A stretch of 64,000 nt of DNA from Neodiprion pinetum (Eukaryota; Arthropoda; Insecta; Hymenoptera; Diprionidae), in contig NC_060237.1 in the NCBI RefSeq assembly GCF_021155775.2, forward strand, positions 23,086,970-23,150,969, given 5' to 3'. How positions within the stretch are numbered: the first letter of the stretch is position 1; each line of letters opens with the position of its first letter. Positions 55,701-64,000 of this stretch are shown piece by piece. A program made the position numbers and the translations under genes. The notes under the pieces were generated by a model that was given only the letters and a program-made list of their open reading frames with translations, was not told where the DNA came from and searched no databases.

Positions 55701-58194
55701 CAACGTTACCATGCGGAGCATGATAATCGGGTATGTATTTTATTTCACGTTTGGCGAACCGAGAGAACGATTCTAACGCTGCAGACTGCCCGCCTCCTGG
55801 GTAGAGCGACCGACTCCCTGAGAGTGCAGAGCAGAACGTTTAGTCTGATTCGAAAACTTTTGTATATCAAACAGTGGACAGCTTGTCCGGGGAACGACTG
55901 GAGCTGAATAGAGTAGACAGGAGGCAAATGGGCGCTTATCTTTGCATAGCAAGCAACGAAGTTCCCCCAGCAGTGAGCAAAAGGGTATATCTTAGAGTGA
56001 ACTGTGAGTATATACAAAGATAATTTATAAACCGATATAAATGTATTTACCTACAAGGTGTATACATATATATATACATTATTTACGCACTATGTACTAT
56101 ACATACGCAAACGGAGCAAAGCAACACTCGGGGCAAAGAATTAAACCGAGAAAATATTTCCCGCCAGTTATTATACCGGCGCCAATGTGTGTATATATAA
56201 TATATTTTATAGGTATATATACTATATGCATGTATGTACTTTATAGTATACATTACAGGTATAATATGTATATAACTGCAATGTATGAGTGTGTAAATAA
56301 TGGTGACATATTTTTCGGCTCGGATTACCGCGATATATTAAAACTTAGTATACGAGTTTTAAACCGTAAATTATTTTTTAAATTATAGCTTCCTTTTTTT
56401 TTTTTTTTTTTATTTATCTTGTCGCGTTTCTCTCCGCATCTCTGTACAGGTATCGTACACGTATTCCTATATCATATACGTATATTCTCTAACGTTCTGC
56501 AGTTTCGCCGAGCGCAACGGTTCCCAACCAATTACTAGGCTCGCCTCTGGGTACCGACGTTGCTTTAGTTTGCCTAATCGAGGCTTATCCGAGAACTATC
56601 AACTTTTGGATAAGAAATGGTCAAGTAATTATGAACAGGTACGTAACCTCTTATTAAAATTAAGTCGTACTATTCTTATATCTTTTCGGGGATACGATGA
56701 CTGCGATAATAATAATAATAATGATAATAATAATGACAATAATGATAATAATAAGAACAACGAAGAAAGGGAGGAAAGAATGTGGAGGAAAAAAAAAGAA
56801 AATGGAAACGGTAAAACGACCCCTGACAAACAAAGTCTCGTATCTCGTATTTCCTTATTTTAGAAATTCAGATCACGGTGATGTAAATCCGGGCCGACGA
56901 TTGTGAGGTTTAAGGATTCAATGTTGTACCTTGTACATTTGTCAAAATAATATCCCGGGGTAGAATATATATATATGTACATATACTACATATGTATATG
57001 TATTAACGTATACAGCGATTTGAAATATATATTATACGTATGCCTGTGTACACAATGCTTCTTGCAACACACGCAGTGGAAAGTATGAATATCGGGAAGT
57101 AAAACACCCCGAGGAGGAATGGAAGACAACGATCGAACTAAAGATCAAAGGGTTGGAAAAAACGGACCTCGGCGAATACACGTGCTCGGCAACATCGAGC
57201 ATGGGCAGCGCAGACGCCACCCTCGGAGTTTACGGTAAATTATTGTCGAACACGTGATCGTTTTATTATGCAAAATTGATACACGTTTATTTAACGCCTC
57301 TTCTTCGACCTTTCGCATTTTCATCGAACGTTCATCCTTCCCTGTGTTTTTTCATTTCAATGTGTCTTTTTTTCTTTTTCTTTCTTGCTCGTTTTACCTT
57401 CTTTCTCTTTTTCTTATCTTCCTTTCTTTTTTTTTTTTTATTTTCTCCATTAATCAGAACGGACGAGGGTTGTTACCCCTATTCCGGAAAAATTTCTTCA
57501 CCACCTCCGGCACCCCGTCGTAAAAACATAACGTCAAGATAAATTGTATTTGCCTGTGCCGGTCATAAACATATTACAAGTATTATAACGCGGTGCGAAG
57601 ATGGCGATGATTCAGTGTGTGCATAATTTATTCTTCGCAGACTCCCTTACACTATATTATATGTACCCAGGTACCTAGGTACTTGTAATAATTCCTCTTC
57701 GCCTCCTCGTTTATCACATCCTGCAGAGTATGCGTCGCTCGGTCCATCATGCCTATCATCATACCGCTTGCGTTACACGTGTATTCTATGTACGTACGTT
57801 GTTGCAGCAAATGGGTACATAATTATTTTTCCACATAATATACTTTTTTTTCCCTACAGAAATAGAAAGAGCCACGTTGCCGACCCAGCCGACTTCTTCG
57901 ACGTGGAAGAGGCTGGGTAAAACGAAGGCTAAGCAGTTGGCTCAAATTACAACGCAGAATCACGTCTACTATCAGCTGAGCACCCCGGCGATGCAGAAAA
58001 GCACATCGCGATTGGTTTACAACAGGCAAACTACGACAACAATGGACCCACGCGTGCCCCTGACGAGGGATAATGCTTACAAAAACGACGATTATGTAAA
58101 TTCGCAAAATTCCGCGAGAACAATGCTCGAGTTACACAGAGTGGTTTTGGTTCTATGGATTATTAACGTCGCGTTGTTTCTACACATTTTGTGA
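38879..58194 (+). CDS. DIP/lachesin-like immunoglobulin-superfamily surface protein
   Basis: It is a neuronal adhesion and recognition protein of the kind that binds Dpr partners at insect synapses. Eight in-phase coding exons give 469 residues: 38879-39014, 48306-48403, 53222-53465, 53959-54132, 55875-56003, 56503-56638, 57077-57234 and 57860-58194. Ig1 spans residues 46-160 (FTGPIDNVTVASGREA, VAWLRDEDRTVLSI; Cys69 and Cys142), Ig2 160-260 (CKASGRPSPRVLW, GAYLCIASNEVPP) and Ig3 261-358 (CLIEAYPRTINFW, LGEYTCSATSSMGSA). A Thr/Gln-rich linker leads to a hydrophobic end (VVLVLWIINVALFLHIL), suited to a GPI signal or membrane anchor. NVT, NQT and NAT are possible glycosylation sites. Exon 1 is the least certain: its phase fits and it starts with a short hydrophobic run, but the run is followed by charged residues. 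Introns are long (9.3 and 4.8 kb), unlike the rest of the window. Confidence 0.9.
42931..42948. repeat. (GCT)6 trinucleotide repeat
   Basis: Six GCT units lie within the first DIP intron, with no open frame of interest around them. Confidence 0.9.
43641..43740 (-). repeat. Array of five GC mini-hairpins (GCGAAGC type)
   Basis: There are five perfect inverted repeats with three-base loops in 100 bp: 43641-43655, 43656-43670, 43683-43695, 43706-43718 and 43728-43740. On the minus strand three have the core GCGAAGC; the other two have GCGTAGC and GCGCAGC. d(GCGAAGC) is known to form an exceptionally stable DNA mini-hairpin. The array lies about 50 bp beyond the end of the OTU pseudogene frame, on its downstream side, and contrasts sharply with the AT-rich flanks. 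It is probably the terminal or 3' structural part of the same decayed element. Confidence 0.9.
43794..44735 (-). pseudogene. Decayed OTU-family cysteine protease gene, probably transposon-derived
   Basis: One minus-strand frame of 314 codons is interrupted only by three stops: TGA at 44529-44531, TAA at 44457-44459 and TAA at 44298-44300. No frameshift is seen. The first part carries the OTU nucleophile motif (PDRNCLFRALAYCVYGTQ), then HAEVRLSIVSNIMDNW, then AAAEIF, then LLFTGDGESGHFDVL with the expected catalytic histidine. The second part is charged and low-complexity (RERDILRNEHQRKYREKK) and ends KCRTCH before the stop at 43794-43796. No ATG precedes the motif convincingly, and the upstream codon at 44735 is GTG. 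OTU domains are carried by several mobile-element classes (some Helitrons, Polintons and non-LTR elements). No helicase, integrase or reverse transcriptase is visible here. It lies antisense in the first DIP intron. Confidence 0.78.
44867..44914. repeat. Tandem duplication of a ~24-bp unit
   Basis: A unit containing ACTATTGTTATTATAATC followed by a T run is present twice in tandem, about 130 bp beyond the upstream end of the OTU frame. Confidence 0.85.
46778..46817. repeat. (GGAAT)8 satellite-like repeat
   Basis: Eight perfect GGAAT units are followed by purine-rich GGGGAGAGGA repeats to about 46880. The minus-strand frames over it (SIPFH repeats) are artefacts. Confidence 0.97.
46998..47010 (-). 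promoter_or_regulatory. Perfect DR1 nuclear-receptor-like site
   Basis: On the minus strand the site reads GGGTCA-A-GGGTCA, two identical half-sites with one-base spacing, as bound by HNF4, USP or SVP type receptors. A further GGTCA half-site lies about 15 bp away. It is intronic in the DIP-like gene. Chance occurrence in 64 kb is possible. Confidence 0.3.
48498..49088. mobile_element. 591-bp foldback element (long terminal inverted repeats, TA flanks)
   Basis: The left arm (48498 to about 48760) and the right arm (about 48827 to 49088) are near-complementary along most of their length. The ends read GGCTAGTCCTTGTTTAGGG and, from the right in reverse complement, GGGTGGTCCTTATTTAGGG, both continuing TGTTGACG. 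The inner arms match too: TGCTACTATCTGA near 48754 against TCAGATAGTAGCA near 48834. TA stands directly outside both ends (48496-48497 and 49089-49090), the target duplication of Tc1/mariner-like transposition. No ORF lies inside, so it is a nonautonomous, strongly foldback copy. It begins only 95 bp downstream of the second DIP coding exon. Confidence 0.85.
49662..49703. repeat. Compound (CA)n(TA)n microsatellite
   Basis: About thirteen CA units run into about eight TA units, inside a DIP intron. Confidence 0.95.
55026..55047. repeat. Poly-C tract of 22
   Basis: A run of 22 C is followed by further C clusters (CCTCCCCCC). The opposite strand is a long G run able to form G-quadruplexes. The exact length is likely to vary with sequencing. 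Confidence 0.9.
56707..56760. repeat. Imperfect (AAT/GAT)n trinucleotide repeat
   Basis: AAT units alternate with GAT and GAC in the intron after the sixth DIP coding exon. The encoded Asn/Asp runs are not part of the gene. Confidence 0.85.
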
Positions 58195-61100
58195 ATGCTC
58201 GTTATCGTTTGTACACGTACGCGCTGCGGGTAGATGCGTTTTTGAGAAAAGCCTCGTTCGTCGCTATCGACAACCGTACGATTATTGTACGTAGAAAAAA
58301 TATTTCACCTGTGTTGTTCTCTCTCTTTCCAATAGCCAGCCGAGCTAATTGCTTTATGCTTGGACCAATTCTACGTTGATTTTAAAAAACAGGAAAAATA
58401 CACAAATACGAACTAGAGTGATAACTGAGGCTTATAACGCATTGACGTCGTTTCGAGGAAAGAATCGTGATGTAAATTTGTTATCGTTACGATGGTTACG
58501 ATTATAACTTTATTATTATGAGAACTATTGGTAAGGAAAATATTCGGTAATTTAATGCTATAGAGTTATGATAGTAAGCTTGAGTTGCGGGGTATTTTTC
58601 GAAAATAATTTATTTTGCGAAGGAATCGATGGAGGTGCGGGAGTTCAATTTAGGCAAGGTATGGTTAATAATAATAATGTGTACGCGGCAATAGTAACAC
58701 GTTCGTCAAACGATTTATTGTTTGGAAGATTGAATAGCATCGTAAATTGCGATTAGTCAGATGTATACTGGAAATTTAATAATGACAAGTCCACGGTCAT
58801 TGCCAATATTACAGGTGTAATAAATTCTCAGCACGCACGTTAATTTCGAAGCCGAAAATAGAACTCTCGGTATTGTTTCTTTTATTAATTTCCTTGTTCA
58901 CCAAGATGGAAAACAATGAATCGTTCGAGGAAACTTCAGAATTCAATATCGCGGTGTCGTTTTTACAACGTATAGGTACTACCGCATAGATTATAATTTG
59001 CACATCAGACAAGGAGAATCATGCAGATTAATTAACAATTCATTGAAGATTGAAAGGGCGCGTAATAATTCACTGATTTCTTACGATACAAGTTCATAAT
59101 GCCCCTTTGCGAATCAACGATTCGTTTATAATCAAACGCAGACAAATAATTAGCATATATATCTATACATATATAAATACATATATTAATCTATAGGTAT
59201 TATAGGTAAATAATTTTTTAAAGAAAATCAGCAAACACAAACTGGTGCTTTACACACAAGAAGCTTAGAATGAAGGTAAAAAAAGAAAGGTAAGTAAAAA
59301 AAAAAAAAAAACTGTTGAAATATACGTAAATTGAATAGTTTCACCTGCAATATCATTTGTCACAAATTGAAGACGACAAGGTGTCGTATACTTTACTCCC
59401 TGCCTGTTATGTACCCTGACTAGAAAAGGAATTAGTAATAATCTAGGGCCGCAATTACCGTCACAAATATCTCTAATCCTCTGTACCGTATTATTATCAT
59501 TATTATGACTATCATTATACCGCGGCATCGATGTGTAAGTAAATTATTGGCATAGAAATTTAATATTTAAGAGATTGAATGTGCAAATTGAGTAGACTTT
59601 TGAACGCGACTATTTTTGTATTTAAGTTTACGTATGTAAGCGTTGTGAACTATGTTATTATACGCATAACAGGGTGCCCGGCGATCCGTAAAGACCTGCA
59701 ATTCTTCGGGATCTTCATATTTCCTTACCCGCGGTGAAATATGTATGAGGGATATCTCGCGGTCAAGTTTCACGACGAAAATAGTTGAATTTCAATTTCC
59801 TACTCGTTCGCTGCAATCCTTGCAAGCCGCAATCAAACGTTAAAGTGAGCCTGAAAATTGAAAAAGGGGAACTGTTGACCTGTAAAATCTCGAATTACAC
59901 ACAAAGGTTCTCTATTCGCGCAACCGCTGCAGGACACCCTGGTAGACGTATTTGAAAGCAGAAATATCAATTTACTCCTATGTCGTAATATAATCGAGAC
60001 ATACTAAAACCATATCTGTGTAACGTTCATATCTTTAGTGTTCGAACTAACGTTAAAATACACATTACATCTTGAATACCAAGAAGGAATTCAAGAATTT
60101 TATATTTCTTTTCGTAGATAATATAGCATTTATCACCCCTCGTATCGTCTGTCAATAATATGATTAAGACTGTTGCGTGTGTGGTGTACAGTGACAAGAA
60201 AAACGTCTACGAAATTTATCAAAAAATAATTGGTGCAAAATATTATTTCCGACGAAAATTTACGGCGGGATAATTTTTTTCGCTACGATGGTTTTCTTAC
60301 GCGCGAGTCAACTAATATTGGTAAAAATGAACAGTTTTTTTGTTACCGCAACATTGTTTGCTATCGCGAAATCTCATTTGTATCATCGGTTGTTGCGTCG
60401 AGTAGAACGTATTGATAATCGGACAAATAACAACTCATCCGTATAAGTTCATGTCGTATAGTTAGCAAATGGATTTTAGATAGAGCTTAATTTTACATAT
60501 CTGCACACTAATCAGTTATTTGTAAGGTGTACGAAGGTTTATTGCGAACTTGTACTAAATGTAAATGATAACACATAAATCGTTATACTTAATTGCGAGT
60601 ATATTATATTCTGTAGTGATCATTGAATGGAGTTAGGAATAGATTATTGTTTATATCGCGAAGAATATAACGATATGAATGTGAGGATATTCGCTAAGTT
60701 AATTACTATCATAATATACAGGATCACATAATGCTCAATATATTACTATATTTAAGAGAGATGATGTTGTTATAGAAAAGAATACGGGGAAAAAAAAAAC
60801 AAAAAATATGTTAAGAAAATAATGGAACATATGCTCAAAATAATAAGTAATAATTAGCTTTGCCAAAGTAAAGTGTTGACAAATAAAATGTACTATACAA
60901 ACGGAACGAAAAGAGAAAAACAAAAGCAAAAGAAAAAAAAAACCGGGTCGTTTCTAAAATTCTTTAAACCCCATATCTGTGTCTTCGCGTCTTCTTCGTT
61001 CTAGACTCGATTTAGGTTCCAGTGAAAGATAGAAGAAGCAACTACATGGTGGTAATAAGATTTCAATATAATTCTCACTAATTTTCCAGTGCGCAGATTA

Positions 61101-61218
61101 TTTATTTCACTATTTACATATTTGGAAGATTGTACCGATTTGTCTGAGTGAAAAATATAGTTACATACCTAACATGGTTCAGGGATTTAGAATAAAACAG
61201 GAATCTTCGAGCCTCGGC
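58195..61218. other. Convergent 3' region between the DIP-like gene and kish
   Basis: This AT-rich 3 kb lies between two genes pointing at each other. It should contain the 3' UTR of the DIP-like gene (AATAAA at 58819-58824 is one candidate end) and that of kish. No exon was recognised. Confidence 0.5.
61101..61106 (-). terminator. Probable poly(A) signal of kish
   Basis: AATAAA on the minus strand lies 113 bp downstream of the kish stop codon, a normal distance for a short insect 3' UTR. Confidence 0.55.
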
Positions 61219-61786
61219 TTATGAACAGAACAAAATGCTAAATGCCATGAAGAGGCAGCTGAATGCGACATATGGACTTTTCCGCTCGCCAATTCTTGCA
61301 CATTTCCAAAACGTTCCCAGAAATCTAGTAAAAAGTACGGAGATTAATATTTTGCATGCTTATTCGATATACGTTCACCCTTTCGAAATATCAATTGAAA
61401 ACACAAATTTGAAAGGAACAGTATCGATTTAGACAAATAATACATACCCCGATTTATTCCTGTCCAATATACTTGGCACAATAGACCTAATGTAAGCGCA
61501 CGTACAAATCAAAAGTAGAACGACGGTCAGTAGACTCTGAAAATTGAACAGGGCCGACTACCCGGAAAATATAAATTAATAGGTTAAAATCAAGTGATTT
61601 ATCGAACGATGATTCACGTCTTATGTCAGATATAACGAAATTCTGCTATTCTACACAACAAATACAACGCTTATTCGCAGACGTGACAATTGAGGTTAAC
61701 TTAGGTTAGGTTCAGAGTTTACAATGTTGTCAATATTTGTGGAATTTCAACATTGAATTGAGCTTTCGTAAATATCGACTTACCAT
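61219..61786 (-). CDS. kish: Protein kish (TMEM167), small Golgi membrane protein
   Basis: It is a conserved 72-residue membrane protein of the early secretory pathway. Three exons, 61784-61786, 61448-61557 and 61219-61324, give 219 bases, exactly 72 codons plus stop and the family length. Exon 1 contributes only the ATG, followed at once by the donor GTAAGT. Exon 2 begins SALFNFQSLLTVVLLL, a first membrane segment, and continues ICTCAYIRSIVPSILDRNKSG. Exon 3 gives FLGTFWKCARIGERKSPYVA and the second membrane segment (FSCLFMAFSILF), ending CS at the stop 61219-61221. The motif WKCARIGERKSPYVA is diagnostic of the family. All phases agree and no lesion is seen. Confidence 0.97.
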
Positions 61787-63890
61787 TGTACTCGAGTGTG
61801 GTTCACTTCAATTATTTATACTATGCTTCAGATATTTTTATAATTATCGCAACAAAATCCAACTTCGCAACTGACAGCAGATACATAAAACGATCCACGT
61901 TACGCTCTTTGACGTTCACTGCATTTAACTGCAGCCGATAGACACTCCTGCACGTTTGGTGGACTACCGTAGGGCGCCCGTTATCGCGCCAATTTTTTGA
62001 ATCGATTTCATAATGAGGAAGTCTGTTTCTCTAACCATTTTGGGAAAATTTTCACGATCCATGCATTATAAATCTTCTGGATACATCTGACGCGTAATAT
62101 TATATGACAAAATATTGAGTAAGCGAATATATAACATCCTGTAATATGGGTAATATGCAGGATTGTCCAGATTCCCAAAATTGCACTTTTGCGGGTCGAA
62201 AATTTATTCGGAAAGGGAAAAATACGTCACATTATTGTACTGATCATTACAATTCTAGGTATGATCGTTTACGTATACAATTCGGTGTAATGCATGTAGC
62301 CATGTATTCTTGTTACTGACTGTTAGGTCTGAATAAATTGATAGAAGGTATATACTTGAATCATACGAACGTTTCATCGTTCCTAATAAGGACAATAACA
62401 ATGACAAAATAACGATGATAATAATAATAATGTTAATAATAGTAATTATACCAATATAATAATTCGACAATATCATGAAAAATACATGATTCTTGACATT
62501 ATCAGTAATGAGCGTACAGGTTGACGACAGCAATTATAGTGCTGTACATCGTGATACTGATACTCGTGACACAAAAAACATAATCGACCATTGAAATGGC
62601 TGATGTGAAAAAAAAAATATATATCTGAAAGTTCATATTTTTTTCTTTCTTTTAGATCTCAAGGAACAAAGATAATCCAGAGCATCGATTATCACTGTGT
62701 TTAACTAGTACGGTATAATTGCAGCTGATGTAATAGGTGGAATATTAAATTTCATAAGTGAAATCAGTTCAAGGATGCGCCAAATATGTTTCAGCCTAGA
62801 CGTATATCATTTCCAAATGCAAGGCCACAATTGAGTAAGGTGAAATAATTTATAGCTAAATGATTGATACAGAATGCAATATATAGATATTTAAAATATA
62901 AATAAACAAAAATAGGACTCATCGAGATAGTGTAACAAAACTCGGCTCCGGTTTCGATATAAGTATAACATTGCACATATTTTTTGATTAGTATTATATG
63001 TATATGTATATGTATATATATATATTATTAGCTAATCAATATAATTAATATATAAAAAAATAATTATAATACATCGACATTATACCTGTATAGGTATATA
63101 TCGACAAAATCACCGGCGAGAATGGGACATATTTAATTTCACAGTGCTCTGTACTTCTTTATACGAATATTTTTTATAATTTACGTGGCTCCATAAGTAT
63201 ATTATCAGATACTTACACTGATAGTTTAGCTACCAATTTAATACTGAAATGCAGAGAAATAAAAAAAATATTCTCACACAAAATTATGCATCGAATATAC
63301 ATGCGATACGATCCAATTCAGCTTCTTCACCCGAAGTATCTAATTATAATGTAACGCGTCTGTAGTCTGCAATTACATTGCCAAAACATTTATCAAATTC
63401 CTCATCAACCCATCATCCGGGCCATGATAATTTATCAGGTGCTTTACATAAAGTTCTTGCAAGGAAAAATCCACAAACATGCGTTGAATACTTTTACATG
63501 AACATACGGGAAACGATACTCATGCACCATAGAATATTACAATTTCAATTGCATAACAGAGACCATATTTACATTTTACAAAGCTTTTCTCATTAGTTAC
63601 CATAATGACAACGCGTCCTAGATAATGTACCAATCATGCCTGCGTCACTTTTGTGGACACATGTCTCAATCACACAATAATTGCAAAAAACGAAATTAGT
63701 CAAAGCTACAGGGATTTTGGAAAAAGCAAGTGCCACGGCACCAGCCTTGTGATATTATAAGATGAATCATAACTGTTGGCACAACGAGGCGACATACCAA
63801 CTGAACTAACATAAACAGTCGTTGGATATTTGATGCAACTTTTCAAAGTTTGTATAAAAATAGTAATATAAATTCACAGGAGCCAGCTCC
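61787..63890. other. Intergenic region upstream of kish
   Basis: About 2.1 kb of AT-rich sequence (TA-rich near 63000-63060) holds the kish 5' UTR and promoter and the 3' flank of the next minus-strand gene. A plus-strand frame at 63378-63596 has no support. Nothing else was recognised. Confidence 0.5.
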
Positions 63891-63995
63891 TTACAAATTT
63901 CCATCAATTTCACTTCCATTTTCACTTACTTCCTTTTTCGATGCAATGATATTTTCCCACTGTGCTATCAAAGCACTCCGTCGTCGAGGGTTGGC
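63891..63995 (-). CDS. Possible last exon of an unidentified minus-strand gene (partial)
   Basis: After a TTCAG acceptor at the very edge, a 34-codon frame reads ANPRRRSALIAQWENIIASK and continues with KEVSENGSEIDGNL to a TAA at 63891-63893. The arginine cluster followed by an amphipathic helix and an acidic tail looks like a real C-terminus, and an exon of phase 0 fits. I do not recognise the family, and the upstream exons lie outside the window. Confidence 0.4.
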   Translation of the reverse strand, partial: ANPRRRSALIAQWENIIASKKEVSENGSEIDGNL

Positions 63996-64000
63996 CTGAA

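Noticed and set aside
55770..55860. tRNA-like stretch (GGGTAGAGCGACCGACTC...TTCGAAA)
   Set aside because: No acceptor stem pairing and no proper T-loop GGTTCGANTCC; it is intron sequence just before a DIP exon.

Overview
The window is nuclear DNA from an arthropod, almost certainly an insect. Its genes have short introns with GT-AG sites. It carries a chemosensory protein (OS-D family, arthropod-restricted), a DIP/lachesin-type neuronal immunoglobulin gene, Crag and kish, plus many CT, GA and CA/TA microsatellites. Hymenoptera is my guess from gene content and general texture; nothing in the sequence proves it. There are no bacterial operons, no CRISPR array, and I found no tRNA or rRNA.

The left 17 kb is gene-dense and all on the minus strand. 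From the edge it holds: the N-terminal 13 coding exons of an outer-arm beta-type axonemal dynein heavy chain (1-3951, running off the window); a complete 10-exon IQ-motif nexin-dynein regulatory complex subunit, DRC10-like (4601-6925); and the complete 19-exon DENN-domain Rab GEF Crag/DENND4 (8936-16576, 1622 codons). The two flagellar genes are tandem neighbours, and a candidate RFX X-box lies about 60 bp upstream of the DRC10 start.

The middle is sparse. A three-exon chemosensory protein gene (22236-24168, plus) sits behind a TATA box and a (CT)50 tract. About 14.7 kb without a recognisable gene follows. A long plus-strand gene (38879-58194, eight coding exons, 469 codons) then encodes a three-Ig-domain DIP/lachesin-like surface protein with a hydrophobic C-terminus. 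Its introns hold an OTU-protease pseudogene with three in-frame stops next to an array of five GC mini-hairpins, a 591-bp foldback element flanked by TA, and several simple repeats.

On the right, kish (TMEM167) is complete on the minus strand (61219-61786, 72 codons). Its first coding exon consists only of the ATG. A probable last exon of an unidentified minus-strand gene touches the right edge.

All exon models were built by hand from splice sites and reading phase. Each complete model has a coding length divisible by three. The most unusual material is the decayed OTU element with its hairpin array, the foldback element, and the altered first Ig domain of the DIP-like protein.
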